A DNA stretch of 64,000 nucleotides from Pseudomonas sp. 8O (GTDB taxonomy: Bacteria > Pseudomonadota > Gammaproteobacteria > Pseudomonadales > Pseudomonadaceae): assembly GCF_902506495.1 (NCBI RefSeq), contig NZ_LR733265.1, forward strand, positions 436,098-500,097, given 5' to 3'. The position numbers were made by a program, and so were the translations under genes. Shown here piece by piece: positions 20,804-29,716 of this stretch (positions within the stretch are counted from its first letter, which is position 1; every line of letters begins with the position of its first letter). The notes beneath the pieces were generated by a model that worked only from the letters and a program-made list of their open reading frames with translations, was not told where the DNA came from and searched no databases.

Positions 20804-20861
20804 AGTGGCAATGGCGCGCTACTTGCTACATCACAGGGTTGTTTGGATGTTGGAGGGCGCC

Positions 20862-22358
20862 ATGATCGATCACTTTTACCACCTCGATTTCGACCGTCAG
20901 CGCGGCCTTCAGGAGCAGCTTCGTGAGTCGCTGGTGTCGGCTATTCTCGGTGGCGGCTTCCCAGCCGACGAGCCGCTGCCGTCGTGCCGCAAGCTGTCCC
21001 AGCAGCTGTCGGTCTCGCGCAACACCGTGGCGCTGGTGTATGAGAGCCTGCTCGACAACGGCTACCTGGTCAGCCGCCCGCGCAGTGGTTACTACCTGCA
21101 CCCGGACTATTGCGGACAGGCGGGCGAGGCGGTGCTGCGTATGACGCCGCTGCGCAAGCCTGAGCAGTCCGACGACAGCAGCGCCGCCACTGCCCCGGAT
21201 TGGGCCACGCGCTTTCGCATGCAGCCCAGTTTGAAGCACGGCGTGCTGCGCCCGAGCAACTGGAGCCGCTTCACCTACCCGTTCATCTACGGCCAGCCGA
21301 TCAGCGAGCTGTTCCCGCTGGAGCGCTGGCGTGAGGTGTCGCGCAAGAACCTCAGCGGCGAGCGCGATCAGGGCTGGCTGGGCGACCGCTTCGACCGTGA
21401 CGATGAGCAACTGATCGAGCAGTTGCGCACCCGCGTGTTGCCCAAGCGCGGTATCTGGGCGCGTGCCGACGAGATCCTGGTCACCCTGGGTTCGCAGAAC
21501 GCACTGTATCTGCTGGCCAGCCTGCTGATGGCGCGCGGGGTGCGCGTCGGTGTGGAGAACCCGGGCTTTCGCGATGCGGCGAGCATCTTCGACCTGCACG
21601 GCGCCAAGGTGCATCTGCAGGATGTCGACGACCATGGCCTGGTGGTGGATCGGCGCCTGGATGACTGCCAGTACCTCTACGTGACGCCGGGGCACCAGGT
21701 ACCCACCGGTGTGGCGATGAGCGCGGCACGGCGCGAGCAACTGCTGCGGCAAATTCGTGAGCACGACCAGGTGCTGATCGAGGATGACTACGACGCCGAA
21801 TTCAATCTCGACAACCACCCGCTGCCGGCGCTCAAGGCCAGCGACAGCAGTGGCCGGGTGATCTACCTGAGCAGCCTGTCCAAGGCCTTCTCGCCGGGGC
21901 TGCGGATCGGCTACATGGTCGCCGACGCCGAGCTGATCGATGAGCTCCGCGCGCTGCGCCGGCTGATGTACCGCCACCCGCCACTGAACAACCAGCGAAT
22001 GCTCGCCGACTTCCTCGCCCAGGGGCACTACGACGCGCACCTGCGGCGTTTTCGCGAGGAGCATTGCCGCCGCCGCGAGTTGCTCTACCAGGCGCTGCGC
22101 AGCGACCTGAGCGATTGCCAACCGATGGGCAGCCCCGGTGCCAGCGCCTGCTGGCTGGCGGCGCCCAGCGGCGTCGATACCCAGCGCCTGGCCTGGGCGG
22201 CGGCGCAGCAGAGCGTGCTGATCGAGTCCGGGGCGCAGTTCTTCCTTGGCGACGGTGCGGCGCCGACAAACTTCATGCGCCTGGGTTTCCACGCCATCGA
22301 TGCCGAGCTCATTCGGCCGGGTGTGCGGAAACTGGGTGAGGTGTTGGCGGGGTTGTGA
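20862..22358 (+). CDS. MocR-type transcriptional regulator (GntR head, aminotransferase body)
   Basis: 498 residues from ATG 20862, preceded by GGAGG. The N-terminal GntR winged helix covers about 10-80 (LPSCRKLSQQLSVSRNTVALVYESL). The rest is a fold-type I aminotransferase domain, with the probable PLP lysine in SSLSKAFSPGLRIGY and earlier landmarks YVTPGHQVPTG and IEDDYDAEF. Such regulators sense PLP adducts of amino acids or related amines. It is transcribed away from the amino acid transporter genes and most likely controls them. It might also control the aminotransferase gene that converges on it, but that is less certain. Confidence 0.9.
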   Translation: MIDHFYHLDFDRQRGLQEQLRESLVSAILGGGFPADEPLPSCRKLSQQLSVSRNTVALVYESLLDNGYLVSRPRSGYYLHPDYCGQAGEAVLRMTPLRKPEQSDDSSAATAPDWATRFRMQPSLKHGVLRPSNWSRFTYPFIYGQPISELFPLERWREVSRKNLSGERDQGWLGDRFDRDDEQLIEQLRTRVLPKRGIWARADEILVTLGSQNALYLLASLLMARGVRVGVENPGFRDAASIFDLHGAKVHLQDVDDHGLVVDRRLDDCQYLYVTPGHQVPTGVAMSAARREQLLRQIREHDQVLIEDDYDAEFNLDNHPLPALKASDSSGRVIYLSSLSKAFSPGLRIGYMVADAELIDELRALRRLMYRHPPLNNQRMLADFLAQGHYDAHLRRFREEHCRRRELLYQALRSDLSDCQPMGSPGASACWLAAPSGVDTQRLAWAAAQQSVLIESGAQFFLGDGAAPTNFMRLGFHAIDAELIRPGVRKLGEVLAGL

Positions 22359-22375
22359 CGGGCGGTCGCGGCTAA

Positions 22376-22515
22376 GAACCTGTTCACGATCTGCTGCGCG
22401 TCGGCCCTACTGCGTTAAAAACAGGCTCGGACTGCTCATTTACAGCTCGTAAACTCCGCGTCCTCGCCTGTTTTTGCCTTGTATGGCTCTAGCTCGCGAA
22501 ATCGTGAACAGGTTC
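22376..22515 (+). repeat. Nested inverted-repeat element, copy 2 (140 bp)
   Basis: Same length and plan as copy 1. Arms GAACCTGTTCACGAT (22376-22390) and its exact reverse complement (22501-22515); inner stem AAAAACAGGC (22417-22426) with GCCTGTTTTT (22466-22475). Relative to copy 1, the third base of the outer arm changed from G to A, and the opposite arm changed from C to T to keep pairing. It begins 17 bp after the mocR-like stop codon and is followed by a terminator hairpin. Confidence 0.9.
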
Positions 22516-22520
22516 TAAAG

Positions 22521-22560
22521 CCCCTCCCACAAATGCCCCGTGACTCTGTGGGAGGGGTTT
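22521..22560. terminator. Hairpin with T run between convergent genes
   Basis: CCCCTCCCACA (22521-22531) pairs perfectly with TGTGGGAGGGG (22547-22557), followed by TTT; on the other strand AAAG precedes it. It suits bidirectional termination between the convergent genes. The same GTGGGAGGGGC arm recurs as a repeat family at 25273-25295 and 26030-26107, so a REP origin is equally possible. Confidence 0.6.
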
Positions 22561-22587
22561 CAGCCGCGACGGTTATCAGGCAAGTTC

Positions 22588-22651
22588 GTAGCCCGGATGA
22601 AATCCGGGAAACCATAACCGGCCGTAAAGCCCCAGATTTTATCCGGGCTAC
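22588..22651. repeat. GTAGCCCGGAT-family inverted repeat
   Basis: GTAGCCCGGATGAAATCCGGG at one end and a partner ending ATCCGGGCTAC at the other, with about 22 bp between. Related copies are at 61603-61668, and a half copy lies at 37664-37684. Confidence 0.85.
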
Positions 22652-22668
22652 GGGGGCTGGACGGTGCT

Positions 22669-22726
22669 GTAGGAACCGGCTTGCTGGCGATACGTTTGCC
22701 CGGATCGCCTGCAAGCGGGCTCCTAC
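22669..22726. repeat. REP-like inverted repeat (GTAGGAGC family)
   Basis: Arms GTAGGAACCGGCTTGCTGGC and GCCTGCAAGCGGGCTCCTAC. It is the last repeat before the 3' end of the aminotransferase gene. Confidence 0.85.
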
Positions 22727-22741
22727 GCATATGGCGCGATG

Positions 22742-24061
22742 TCAGCCAAAGCGCGGCGCGAACAGGGCGAATACTTCATCGAAGACCGCCAGCGCCTCGT
22801 TCACTTGGGCGGCGCTGACGATGCACGGCGGCACCACATGGATGCGGTTCTCCACCACGAAGCTGAGCAGCCCACGGGCGGTCAGCGCCGCCTTCATCTC
22901 CTGCATCACCGGCGCCGGCATCGGCGTCTTCTTCTGCACATCGCTGACGAATTCCAGTGCCCAGAACAGGCCGACACCGCGTGCCTCGCCGATCATCGGG
23001 TAGCGCTCGGCCAGTTTCTGCAGGCCCGGGCCGAGCACTTGTGCGCCGATATCGCGGGCGTTCTCCACCATGCCTTCTTCGCTCATCGCGTCCAGCGTGG
23101 CGACGATGGCGGCCATGGCCAGCGGGTGCCCGGAGTAGGTCAGGCCGCCGGGGAAGAAGTTCGTGTCGAAGTGCTCGCAGATCGGCTTGGAAATCATCAC
23201 TCCACCGGCCGGCACATAGCCGGAGTTGACGCCCTTGGCGAAGACGATCAGGTCCGGCACCACGTCGAAGTGCTCCAGCGCCAGCCAACTGCCGGTGCGA
23301 CCGAAGCCGGCCATCACTTCATCGAGAATGAGCAGGATGCCGAATTCGTCGGCCAGCTTGCGCACACCCTGCATGTAGCCCTTGGGTGGCACCAGGATGC
23401 CGGCGGTGCCGGGGATGCTTTCCAGCAGGATGGCGGCGATGGCGCCCGGCCCCTCGCACTCGATAACCCGGCGCAGGTGCTGCAGGGCACGCGCGCATTC
23501 TTCTTCTTCGTTCGCCGCATTGAACTCGGTGCGGTACAGGTAGGGGTTGAAGAAGTGCACATGGCCACGGGCGTACTCGTTGGGTACACGGCGTGGATCG
23601 CCGGTGGCCACGATGGCCGCGCCGGTGCTGCCATGGTAGGAACGGTAGGCGGAGAGGATCTTGTCGCGGCCGGTGTACAGACGCGCCATGCGCATGGCGT
23701 TCTCGTTGGCATCGGCGCCGGCGTTGGTGAAGAACACCTTGGAGAAACCGGTCGGCGCGCGGGCGAGGATGCGCTTGGCGGCTTCGCCACGCATCAGGTT
23801 GGCGGTGGCCGGCGCGATGGTCACCAGGCTGCCGGCCTGCTCCTGGATGGCGGCGATCACCTTCGGGTGCTGGTGGCCGATGTTGGTGTTGACCAGTTGG
23901 CTGCTGAAGTCGAGGTAGCGTTTACCGTCGTAGTCCCACAGCGTGCAGCCCTCGCCACCGGCAATCACCAGCGGGTTGAGGGCGCCCTGGGTCGACCAGG
24001 AATGGAAGACGTGCTGGCGATCCAGATCGTGGACGTACTGGTTGCTGATCGGTGTGCTCAT
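22742..24061 (-). CDS. Class III (omega) aminotransferase
   Basis: 439 residues, full length for the family. PLP-binding marks: FTNAGADANENAMRMARLYT (phosphate and ring contacts), LILDEVMAGFGRTG (the D of the D-E-V motif) and the Schiff-base lysine in IVFAKGVNSGYVPAGG. Early sequence YLDFSSQLVNTNIGHQHPKV resembles beta-alanine/taurine-pyruvate and related omega-aminotransferases. The exact amino donor cannot be told. It is divergent from the class II aldolase gene with 182 bp between, and convergent with the mocR-like gene. Together with the transporter it suggests import and deamination of an amine or amino acid. Confidence 0.9.
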   Translation of the reverse strand: MSTPISNQYVHDLDRQHVFHSWSTQGALNPLVIAGGEGCTLWDYDGKRYLDFSSQLVNTNIGHQHPKVIAAIQEQAGSLVTIAPATANLMRGEAAKRILARAPTGFSKVFFTNAGADANENAMRMARLYTGRDKILSAYRSYHGSTGAAIVATGDPRRVPNEYARGHVHFFNPYLYRTEFNAANEEEECARALQHLRRVIECEGPGAIAAILLESIPGTAGILVPPKGYMQGVRKLADEFGILLILDEVMAGFGRTGSWLALEHFDVVPDLIVFAKGVNSGYVPAGGVMISKPICEHFDTNFFPGGLTYSGHPLAMAAIVATLDAMSEEGMVENARDIGAQVLGPGLQKLAERYPMIGEARGVGLFWALEFVSDVQKKTPMPAPVMQEMKAALTARGLLSFVVENRIHVVPPCIVSAAQVNEALAVFDEVFALFAPRFG

Positions 24062-24243
24062 GATGACCTCGGTCTGGTCGTTGCGGATGGCTGCACCATA
24101 GGAATAAAGCGGCCGTGGGCCGTAGGGCCAGATGCCGGAAGTGGCTGAGTCAGAGCGTCTGGCTCACCGACACCGGGCAACTGTCCCTAGGCGCCCTGCG
24201 AGCACAGGCTAGGCTGGAGGCATACGTTTTCAGGAGTGAAGCC

Positions 24244-25029
24244 ATGGCCCACGCATTCGAGATCAACACCGCCCCCGTGGCGCCCACTGATGGCCTTGAT
24301 AGCCCCGCGATCGCCCAGGCGCGTATCGACCTGGCCGCCTGTTTTCGCATGGCGGCGCGCCTCGGCATGGGTGAGGGCATCTGCAATCATTTTTCCGTGG
24401 TGGTGCCGGGGCGGCCGGAGCTGTTTCTGGTCAACCCTTATGGGCTGGCCTTCGCCGAGGTCACTGCGTCGTCGCTGCTGATCTGCGATTTCGACGGGCG
24501 CGTGGTGCTGGGCGATGGCCGCCCGGAGGCCACGGCGTTCTTTATCCATGCTCAGTTGCACCGCCTCAATCCACGCGCCACGGCGGCCTTCCACACGCAC
24601 ATGCCCCATGCCACAGCGCTGTGTATGCTCGAAGGTGAGCCCTTCGTCTGGGCCGGACAGACGGCGCTGAAATTCTACGAGCGACTGGCAGTGGACGAGG
24701 ATTACCAGGGCCTGGCGCTGGACTACGCCGAAGGCGAGCGTATCGCCCGCGCGGCAGGTGATGCCGATGTGGTGATGCTGAAAAACCATGGCCCGCTGGT
24801 GCTGGGACCGAGCATTGCCGAGGCCTGGGACGACCTCTACTACCTGGAGCGTGCCGCCGAGGTGCAGCTCAAAGCCATGGCCAGTGGTCGGCCGTTGAAG
24901 GCAGTGGCGCCGGCAATTGCCAGCGCGGCGTGCCGGCAGATGCTGCAGGGCAATGCCGAAAGCGCGCACCTGCATCTTGAGAGCGTGAAGCGCCAGTTGC
25001 TGCGCGAGGGCTCGGATTTCACCCTGTGA
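24244..25029 (+). CDS. Class II aldolase/adducin-family protein
   Basis: 261 residues from ATG 24244 with a CAGGAG site. Family elements: NHFSVVVPGRPELFLVNPYG, the metal-binding HTHMPHA (about residues 118-124) and KNHGPLVLG (about 180-188). The first two histidines and the later one would hold zinc. Members cleave or epimerise phosphorylated sugars, or decarboxylate or hydrolyse related acids, so the reaction is open. The pairing with the divergent aminotransferase suggests a short catabolic route. Confidence 0.87.
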   Translation: MAHAFEINTAPVAPTDGLDSPAIAQARIDLAACFRMAARLGMGEGICNHFSVVVPGRPELFLVNPYGLAFAEVTASSLLICDFDGRVVLGDGRPEATAFFIHAQLHRLNPRATAAFHTHMPHATALCMLEGEPFVWAGQTALKFYERLAVDEDYQGLALDYAEGERIARAAGDADVVMLKNHGPLVLGPSIAEAWDDLYYLERAAEVQLKAMASGRPLKAVAPAIASAACRQMLQGNAESAHLHLESVKRQLLREGSDFTL

Positions 25030-25034
25030 TGTCT

Positions 25035-25099
25035 GTAGGAGCCCGCTTGCGGGCGATCCGTCGTTTCGGCCAACGGATCGCCGGCAAGCCGGCTCCTAC
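25035..25099. repeat. REP-like inverted repeat (GTAGGAGC family)
   Basis: Arms GTAGGAGCCCGCTTGCGGGC and GCCGGCAAGCCGGCTCCTAC, starting 5 bp after the aldolase stop codon. The arms are strongly paired and may act as a 3' transcript stabiliser. Confidence 0.88.
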
Positions 25100-25118
25100 A
25101 AGGCGGGATATTTGATGG

Positions 25119-25228
25119 CTCCCACGCTCCAGCGTGGGAGCTCAGTCCAGGGCGCTCTGCGCCCGCTAGTGCAGGCGTACGGGGACGCGGAGCGTCCCTG
25201 ACTTCATTCCCACGCGGAGCGTGAGGAA
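25119..25228. repeat. Second copy of the four-hairpin palindrome block
   Basis: Units in order: CTCCCACGCtccAGCGTGGGAG (25119-25140), GGCGCtctGCGCC (about 25151-25163), GGGACGCggaGCGTCCC (25182-25198) and TTCCCACGCggaGCGTGAGGAA (25207-25228). The order and the CTC/GGA loops match the block in the urease operon at 12684-12812. Confidence 0.85.
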
Positions 25229-25272
25229 CGATCTTCCAATTCCGTGTGAGGGGAGTAGTGGCGACTGAGGCT

Positions 25273-25295
25273 GTCGCGGCTAAAGCCCCTCCCAC
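25273..25295. repeat. Single GTGGGAGGGGC-family unit next to urtE
   Basis: GTCGCGGCTAAAGCCCCTCCCAC reads as one arm of the family also seen at 26030-26107 and 22521-22557. It lies 14 bp from the urtE stop codon. Confidence 0.75.
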
Positions 25296-25308
25296 ACAAT
25301 GGCGCCCG

Positions 25309-26007
25309 TCAGATCGCCACCAGCCCGCGCACACCCTCGGTTTCCATGTTCTCGCCACGACCCTGCTGGACGATCTCGCCGCGGCTCATCACCAGGTACT
25401 GGTCGGCCAGTTCGGCGGCGAAATCGTAGAACTGCTCGACCAGCAGGATGGCCATGTCGCCACGAGCCGCGAGCTTCTTGATCACCGCGCCGATCTCCTT
25501 GATCACCGAGGGCTGGATGCCTTCGGTGGGTTCGTCGAGGATCAACAGGCGCGGCTGGCTGGCCAGGGCGCGGCCGATGGCCAACTGTTGCTGCTGGCCG
25601 CCGGAGAGGTCACCGCCACGGCGATGCTTCATCTCGCGCAGCACCGGGAACAGCTCGTAGATGAATTCCGGCACGGCCTTGGCCTGGCTGCCGGGAAAGC
25701 GCGACAGGCCCATCAGCAGGTTCTCTTCCACCGTCAGGCGCCCGAAGATCTCGCGTCCCTGGGGCACGTAGGCGATACCGGCATGTACGCGCTGGTGCGG
25801 TTTGAAGCCGGTGATGGCCTTGCCTTCCCATTGCACGTTGCCGTCCTTGGCCGGAATCAGGCCCATCAGGCATTTGAGCAGGGTGGTCTTGCCCACGCCG
25901 TTGCGGCCGAGCAGGCAGGTGACCTCGCCGACCTTCACGTCGAACGACAGGCCACGGAGGATGTGGCTGCCGCCGTAATACTGGTGGAGTTGTTGGACTT
26001 GCAGCAT
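25309..26007 (-). CDS. urtE: Urea ABC transporter ATP-binding protein UrtE
   Basis: 232 residues from ATG 26007, chosen over 26022 because GAAGGAC precedes it. The LivF-like ATPase has Walker A GRNGVGKTT (about 34-42), signature LSGGQQQQ, Walker B LLILDEPTEG and the typical UrtE segment FDVKVGEVTCLLGRNGVG. With UrtD it powers high-affinity urea uptake. It is the last gene of urtABCDE; a 109 bp gap with a repeat separates it from urtD. Confidence 0.95.
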   Translation of the reverse strand: MLQVQQLHQYYGGSHILRGLSFDVKVGEVTCLLGRNGVGKTTLLKCLMGLIPAKDGNVQWEGKAITGFKPHQRVHAGIAYVPQGREIFGRLTVEENLLMGLSRFPGSQAKAVPEFIYELFPVLREMKHRRGGDLSGGQQQQLAIGRALASQPRLLILDEPTEGIQPSVIKEIGAVIKKLAARGDMAILLVEQFYDFAAELADQYLVMSRGEIVQQGRGENMETEGVRGLVAI

Positions 26008-26029
26008 AGAAATGTCCTTCATTCGTAGT

Positions 26030-26107
26030 GTGGGAGGGGCCGGGCGGCGAACCGATCAGCCGCGAGCTTTTGAAGTACGCAGTCATCGCGGCTAAAGCCC
26101 CTCCCAC
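26030..26107. repeat. GTGGGAGGGGC-family inverted repeat between urtD and urtE
   Basis: GTGGGAGGGGC at 26030-26040 faces a partner TCGCGGCTAAAGCCCCTCCCAC at 26086-26107 across about 45 bp. It fills the urtD-urtE gap and could lower urtE expression or mark a transcript end. Confidence 0.8.
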
Positions 26108-26116
26108 TGGCTGGCG

Positions 26117-26955
<839 letters not shown>

Positions 26956-26959
<4 letters not shown>

Positions 26960-28047
26960 TGATCCTTCTCCTTCTTGAGCAGACCGACGACGCCTCTGGG
27001 CAGGAACAGCGTGACGACGATGAACAGCGCGCCCAGTGCGAACAGCCAGTATTCGGGGAAGGCCACGGTGAACCAGCTCTTCATGCCGTTGACCAGACCG
27101 GCGCCGAGCAGCGGGCCGATCAGCGTGCCGCGGCCGCCGAGGGCGACCCAGACGGCGGCCTCGATGGACTGCGTCGGCGCCATCTCGCTGGGGTTGATGA
27201 TGCCCACCTGCGGCACGTACAGCGCGCCGGCCAGGCCACACAACACCGCGCTCAATACCCAGATGAACAGCTTGTAACCGCGCGGATCGTAGCCGCAGAA
27301 CATCAGGCGGTTCTCGGCGTCACGCAGGGCGGTGAGCACCCGGCCGAACTTGCTGCGTGCCAGACGAAAGCCCAGGTACAGGCTGCCCACCAGCAGCACC
27401 ACGGTGGCGAAGAACAGCACGGCGCGAGTGCCCTGCGCAGTGATGTCGAAACCGAGGATGCGGGTGAAGCCGGTAAAGCCGTTGTTGCCGCCGAAGCCGG
27501 TTTCGTTGCGGAAGAACAAGAGCATGCCGGCGAAGGTCAGCGCCTGGGTCATGATCGAGAAGTACACGCCCTTGATCCGCGAGCGGAAGGCGAAGAAGCC
27601 GAACACCAGCGCCAGCAGGCCGGGCGCCAGCACCACCAGGCACATCGCCCAGAGGAAGCTGGAGGTGCCGTACCAGTACCAGGGCAGCTCGTTCCAGGCC
27701 AGAAAACTCATGAACGCCGGCAGGCCATCCCCGGCGCTCTGACGCATCAGGTACATGCCCATGGCATAGCCGCCGAGTGCGAAGAACAGGCCGTGGCCCA
27801 GCGACAGCATGCCGGCGTAGCCCCAGACCAGGTCCAGCGCCAGGGCGACGATGGCATAGCAGAGGATCTTGCCCACCAGCGTCAGGCTGTAGGCCGAGAC
27901 GTGCAGGGCATGGTCGGCCGGCAGCAGGTGCAGCAACGGCATGGCCAGCAGGATCGCCAGCACCACCAGGCCGATGGCGATGGATACCTGCGGGCCGAGC
28001 TTGGCGCTGGCGCGGGCCAGCAGCGTTTGATTCAGTGGCATGGTCAT
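26956..28047 (-). CDS. urtC: Urea ABC transporter permease UrtC
   Basis: 363 residues with about nine or ten helices, LivM-like. Landmarks: LVWGYAGMLSLGHGLFFALGGYAMGMYLMR and a late GGRGTLIGPLLGAGLVNGMKSW, both characteristic of UrtC. Its ATG shares a base with the urtB TGA (TGATG) and its end overlaps urtD, so urtBCD are translationally coupled. Confidence 0.95.
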
Positions 28048-29615
28048 CAGTCGATCACCCTTCCTTTCAGTGCGAACAGGCCTTGCGGGCGTTTCTGGAT
28101 GAACAGGATGATCAGTGCGAGGATGAGGATTTTGCCGAGCACGGCACCGATCTGCGGTTCGAGGAACTTGTTCACCACGCCCAGGCCGAAGGCGGCCAGT
28201 ACGCTACCGGCCAGTTGGCCGACGCCGCCGAGCACCACCACCAGGAAGGAGTCGATGATGTAGCTCTGGCCGAGGTCCGGGCCGACGTTGCCGATCTGGC
28301 TCAGGGCCACGCCGCCAAGGCCGGCGATGCCCGAACCGAGTCCGAAGGCCAGCATGTCCACGCGGCCGGTGGGCACGCCGCAGCAGGCGGCCATGTTGCG
28401 GTTCTGCGTCACCGCGCGCACGTTCAGGCCCAGGCGCGTCTTGTTCAGCAGCAGCCAGGTCAGGACCACGACGAACAGCGCGAAGCCTATGATGACGATG
28501 CGGTTGTAGGGCAGCACCAGGTTGGGCAGCACTTGCATGCCGCCGGACAGCCAGGCCGGGTTGGCCACTTCGACGTTCTGTGCGCCGAAGGTGACGCGCA
28601 CCAGTTGAATCAGGATCAGGCTGATGCCCCAGGTGGCCAGCAGGGTTTCCAGCGGGCGGCCATAAAGGTGGCGGATCACCGTGCGCTCCAGGGCCATGCC
28701 GATGCAGGCGGTGACCAGAAAAGCGATGGGCAACGCGGCCAGCGGGTAGAGCGTCAGGTATTCGGGAGCCAGGCGCTGGAAGCTCAGTTGCACCACGTAG
28801 GTGGTGTAGGCACCGAGCATCAGCATTTCGCCATGGGCCATGTTGATCACCCCGAGCAGGCCGAAGGTGATGGCCAGACCGAGGGCGGCGAGCAGCAGGA
28901 TCGAACCCAGCGACAGGCCACTGAAGGCCTGGCCGAGCAGTTCGCCGATCAGCAGTTTGTTCTTCACCTGGGCCAGGCTCTGCTCGGCAGCGGCGCGCAC
29001 GGCGGCATCGCTTTCCTCACCATCGAGCAGGCTTTGCAGGCGCGTGCGGGCCTGCGGGTCGCCGGTCTTGCCCAGACGCTCCACGGCAGCCAGGCGCACG
29101 GCCGGGTCGCTGGCCTCCAGCTGCAGGTTGGCCAGGGCCAGGGTGATGGCGTCGCGTACATTCTCGTCGGCTTCCATGCTCAGGCGGTTTTCCAGCAAGG
29201 TCAGCAGCGCCGGCGGCGTGTTGCGTTGCAGTTGCTGGGCAGCGGCGAGGCGCACGGCTGCATCGTCGTCGAGCAATTGATGGCTGGCAACGGCGAAGGC
29301 GATCAGGCCGCGCAGGCGATTGTTCAGGCGCACTTTGCGCGGCGTGCCGTTGGCTTCGCTTGCGCCATCGGCGGCTTGCCAGGTATCGCCTTGCTCGATG
29401 AACGCGCGCTTGTCGGCATCGCTGCCGACGTGGCCCTGCTGCAGGGCTTGCAACAGTGGCATACGCTCGGGGCTGGGCGCGGCGGCCCAGTCCTGCAGCA
29501 GTTTGGCCTGCTTGCTGGCGTTGGCAGCGACGAAATTGTCGGCCTCACCAGCCTGCACCGCCAGTGGCAGCAACAGCAGCAGGCTCAAGAAAATTCGGGT
29601 AAGGGCAGTGGGCAT
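28047..29615 (-). CDS. urtB: Urea ABC transporter permease UrtB with long periplasmic N-terminal extension
   Basis: 522 residues. A signal peptide (cleavage near VQA-GE, about residue 23) leads into about 200 residues of helical, HEAT-like repeats rich in the pattern DAAVRLAAAQQLQ and DPAVRLAAVERLG. Then comes a LivH-type permease of about seven helices with LAITFGLLGVINMAHGEMLMLGAYTTYV and GLGSGIAGLGGVALSQIGNVGPDLG. The extension is known in UrtB proteins of this group; its role is not. Pairs with UrtC to form the membrane channel for urea. Confidence 0.94.
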   Translation of the reverse strand: MPTALTRIFLSLLLLLPLAVQAGEADNFVAANASKQAKLLQDWAAAPSPERMPLLQALQQGHVGSDADKRAFIEQGDTWQAADGASEANGTPRKVRLNNRLRGLIAFAVASHQLLDDDAAVRLAAAQQLQRNTPPALLTLLENRLSMEADENVRDAITLALANLQLEASDPAVRLAAVERLGKTGDPQARTRLQSLLDGEESDAAVRAAAEQSLAQVKNKLLIGELLGQAFSGLSLGSILLLAALGLAITFGLLGVINMAHGEMLMLGAYTTYVVQLSFQRLAPEYLTLYPLAALPIAFLVTACIGMALERTVIRHLYGRPLETLLATWGISLILIQLVRVTFGAQNVEVANPAWLSGGMQVLPNLVLPYNRIVIIGFALFVVVLTWLLLNKTRLGLNVRAVTQNRNMAACCGVPTGRVDMLAFGLGSGIAGLGGVALSQIGNVGPDLGQSYIIDSFLVVVLGGVGQLAGSVLAAFGLGVVNKFLEPQIGAVLGKILILALIILFIQKRPQGLFALKGRVID

Positions 29616-29635
29616 AAAGGTGTCCTTGATGGCCC

Positions 29636-29688
29636 GTAGGAGCCCGCTTGCGGGCGATCAGGGTGATCGCTGGCAAGCCAGCTCCTAC
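29636..29688. repeat. REP-like inverted repeat between urtA and urtB
   Basis: Arms GTAGGAGCCCGCTTGCGGGCGATC and GATCGCTGGCAAGCCAGCTCCTAC with a 5 bp loop, filling half of the 101 bp gap. Placement after the binding-protein gene is the classic position for a stem-loop that keeps the first gene's message at higher level. Confidence 0.85.
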
Positions 29689-29716
29689 AGGTTTACAGCG
29701 GGTGAGAACCGTGGAA

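Larger units (their letters stand above)
22359..22741. other. Gene-free interval packed with repeats
   Basis: 383 bp between the convergent mocR-like and aminotransferase genes. It holds, in order, one nested inverted-repeat element, a terminator-like hairpin, a GTAGCCCGGAT palindrome and a GTAGGAAC/GTAGGAGC palindrome. I see no coding potential here. Confidence 0.85.
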
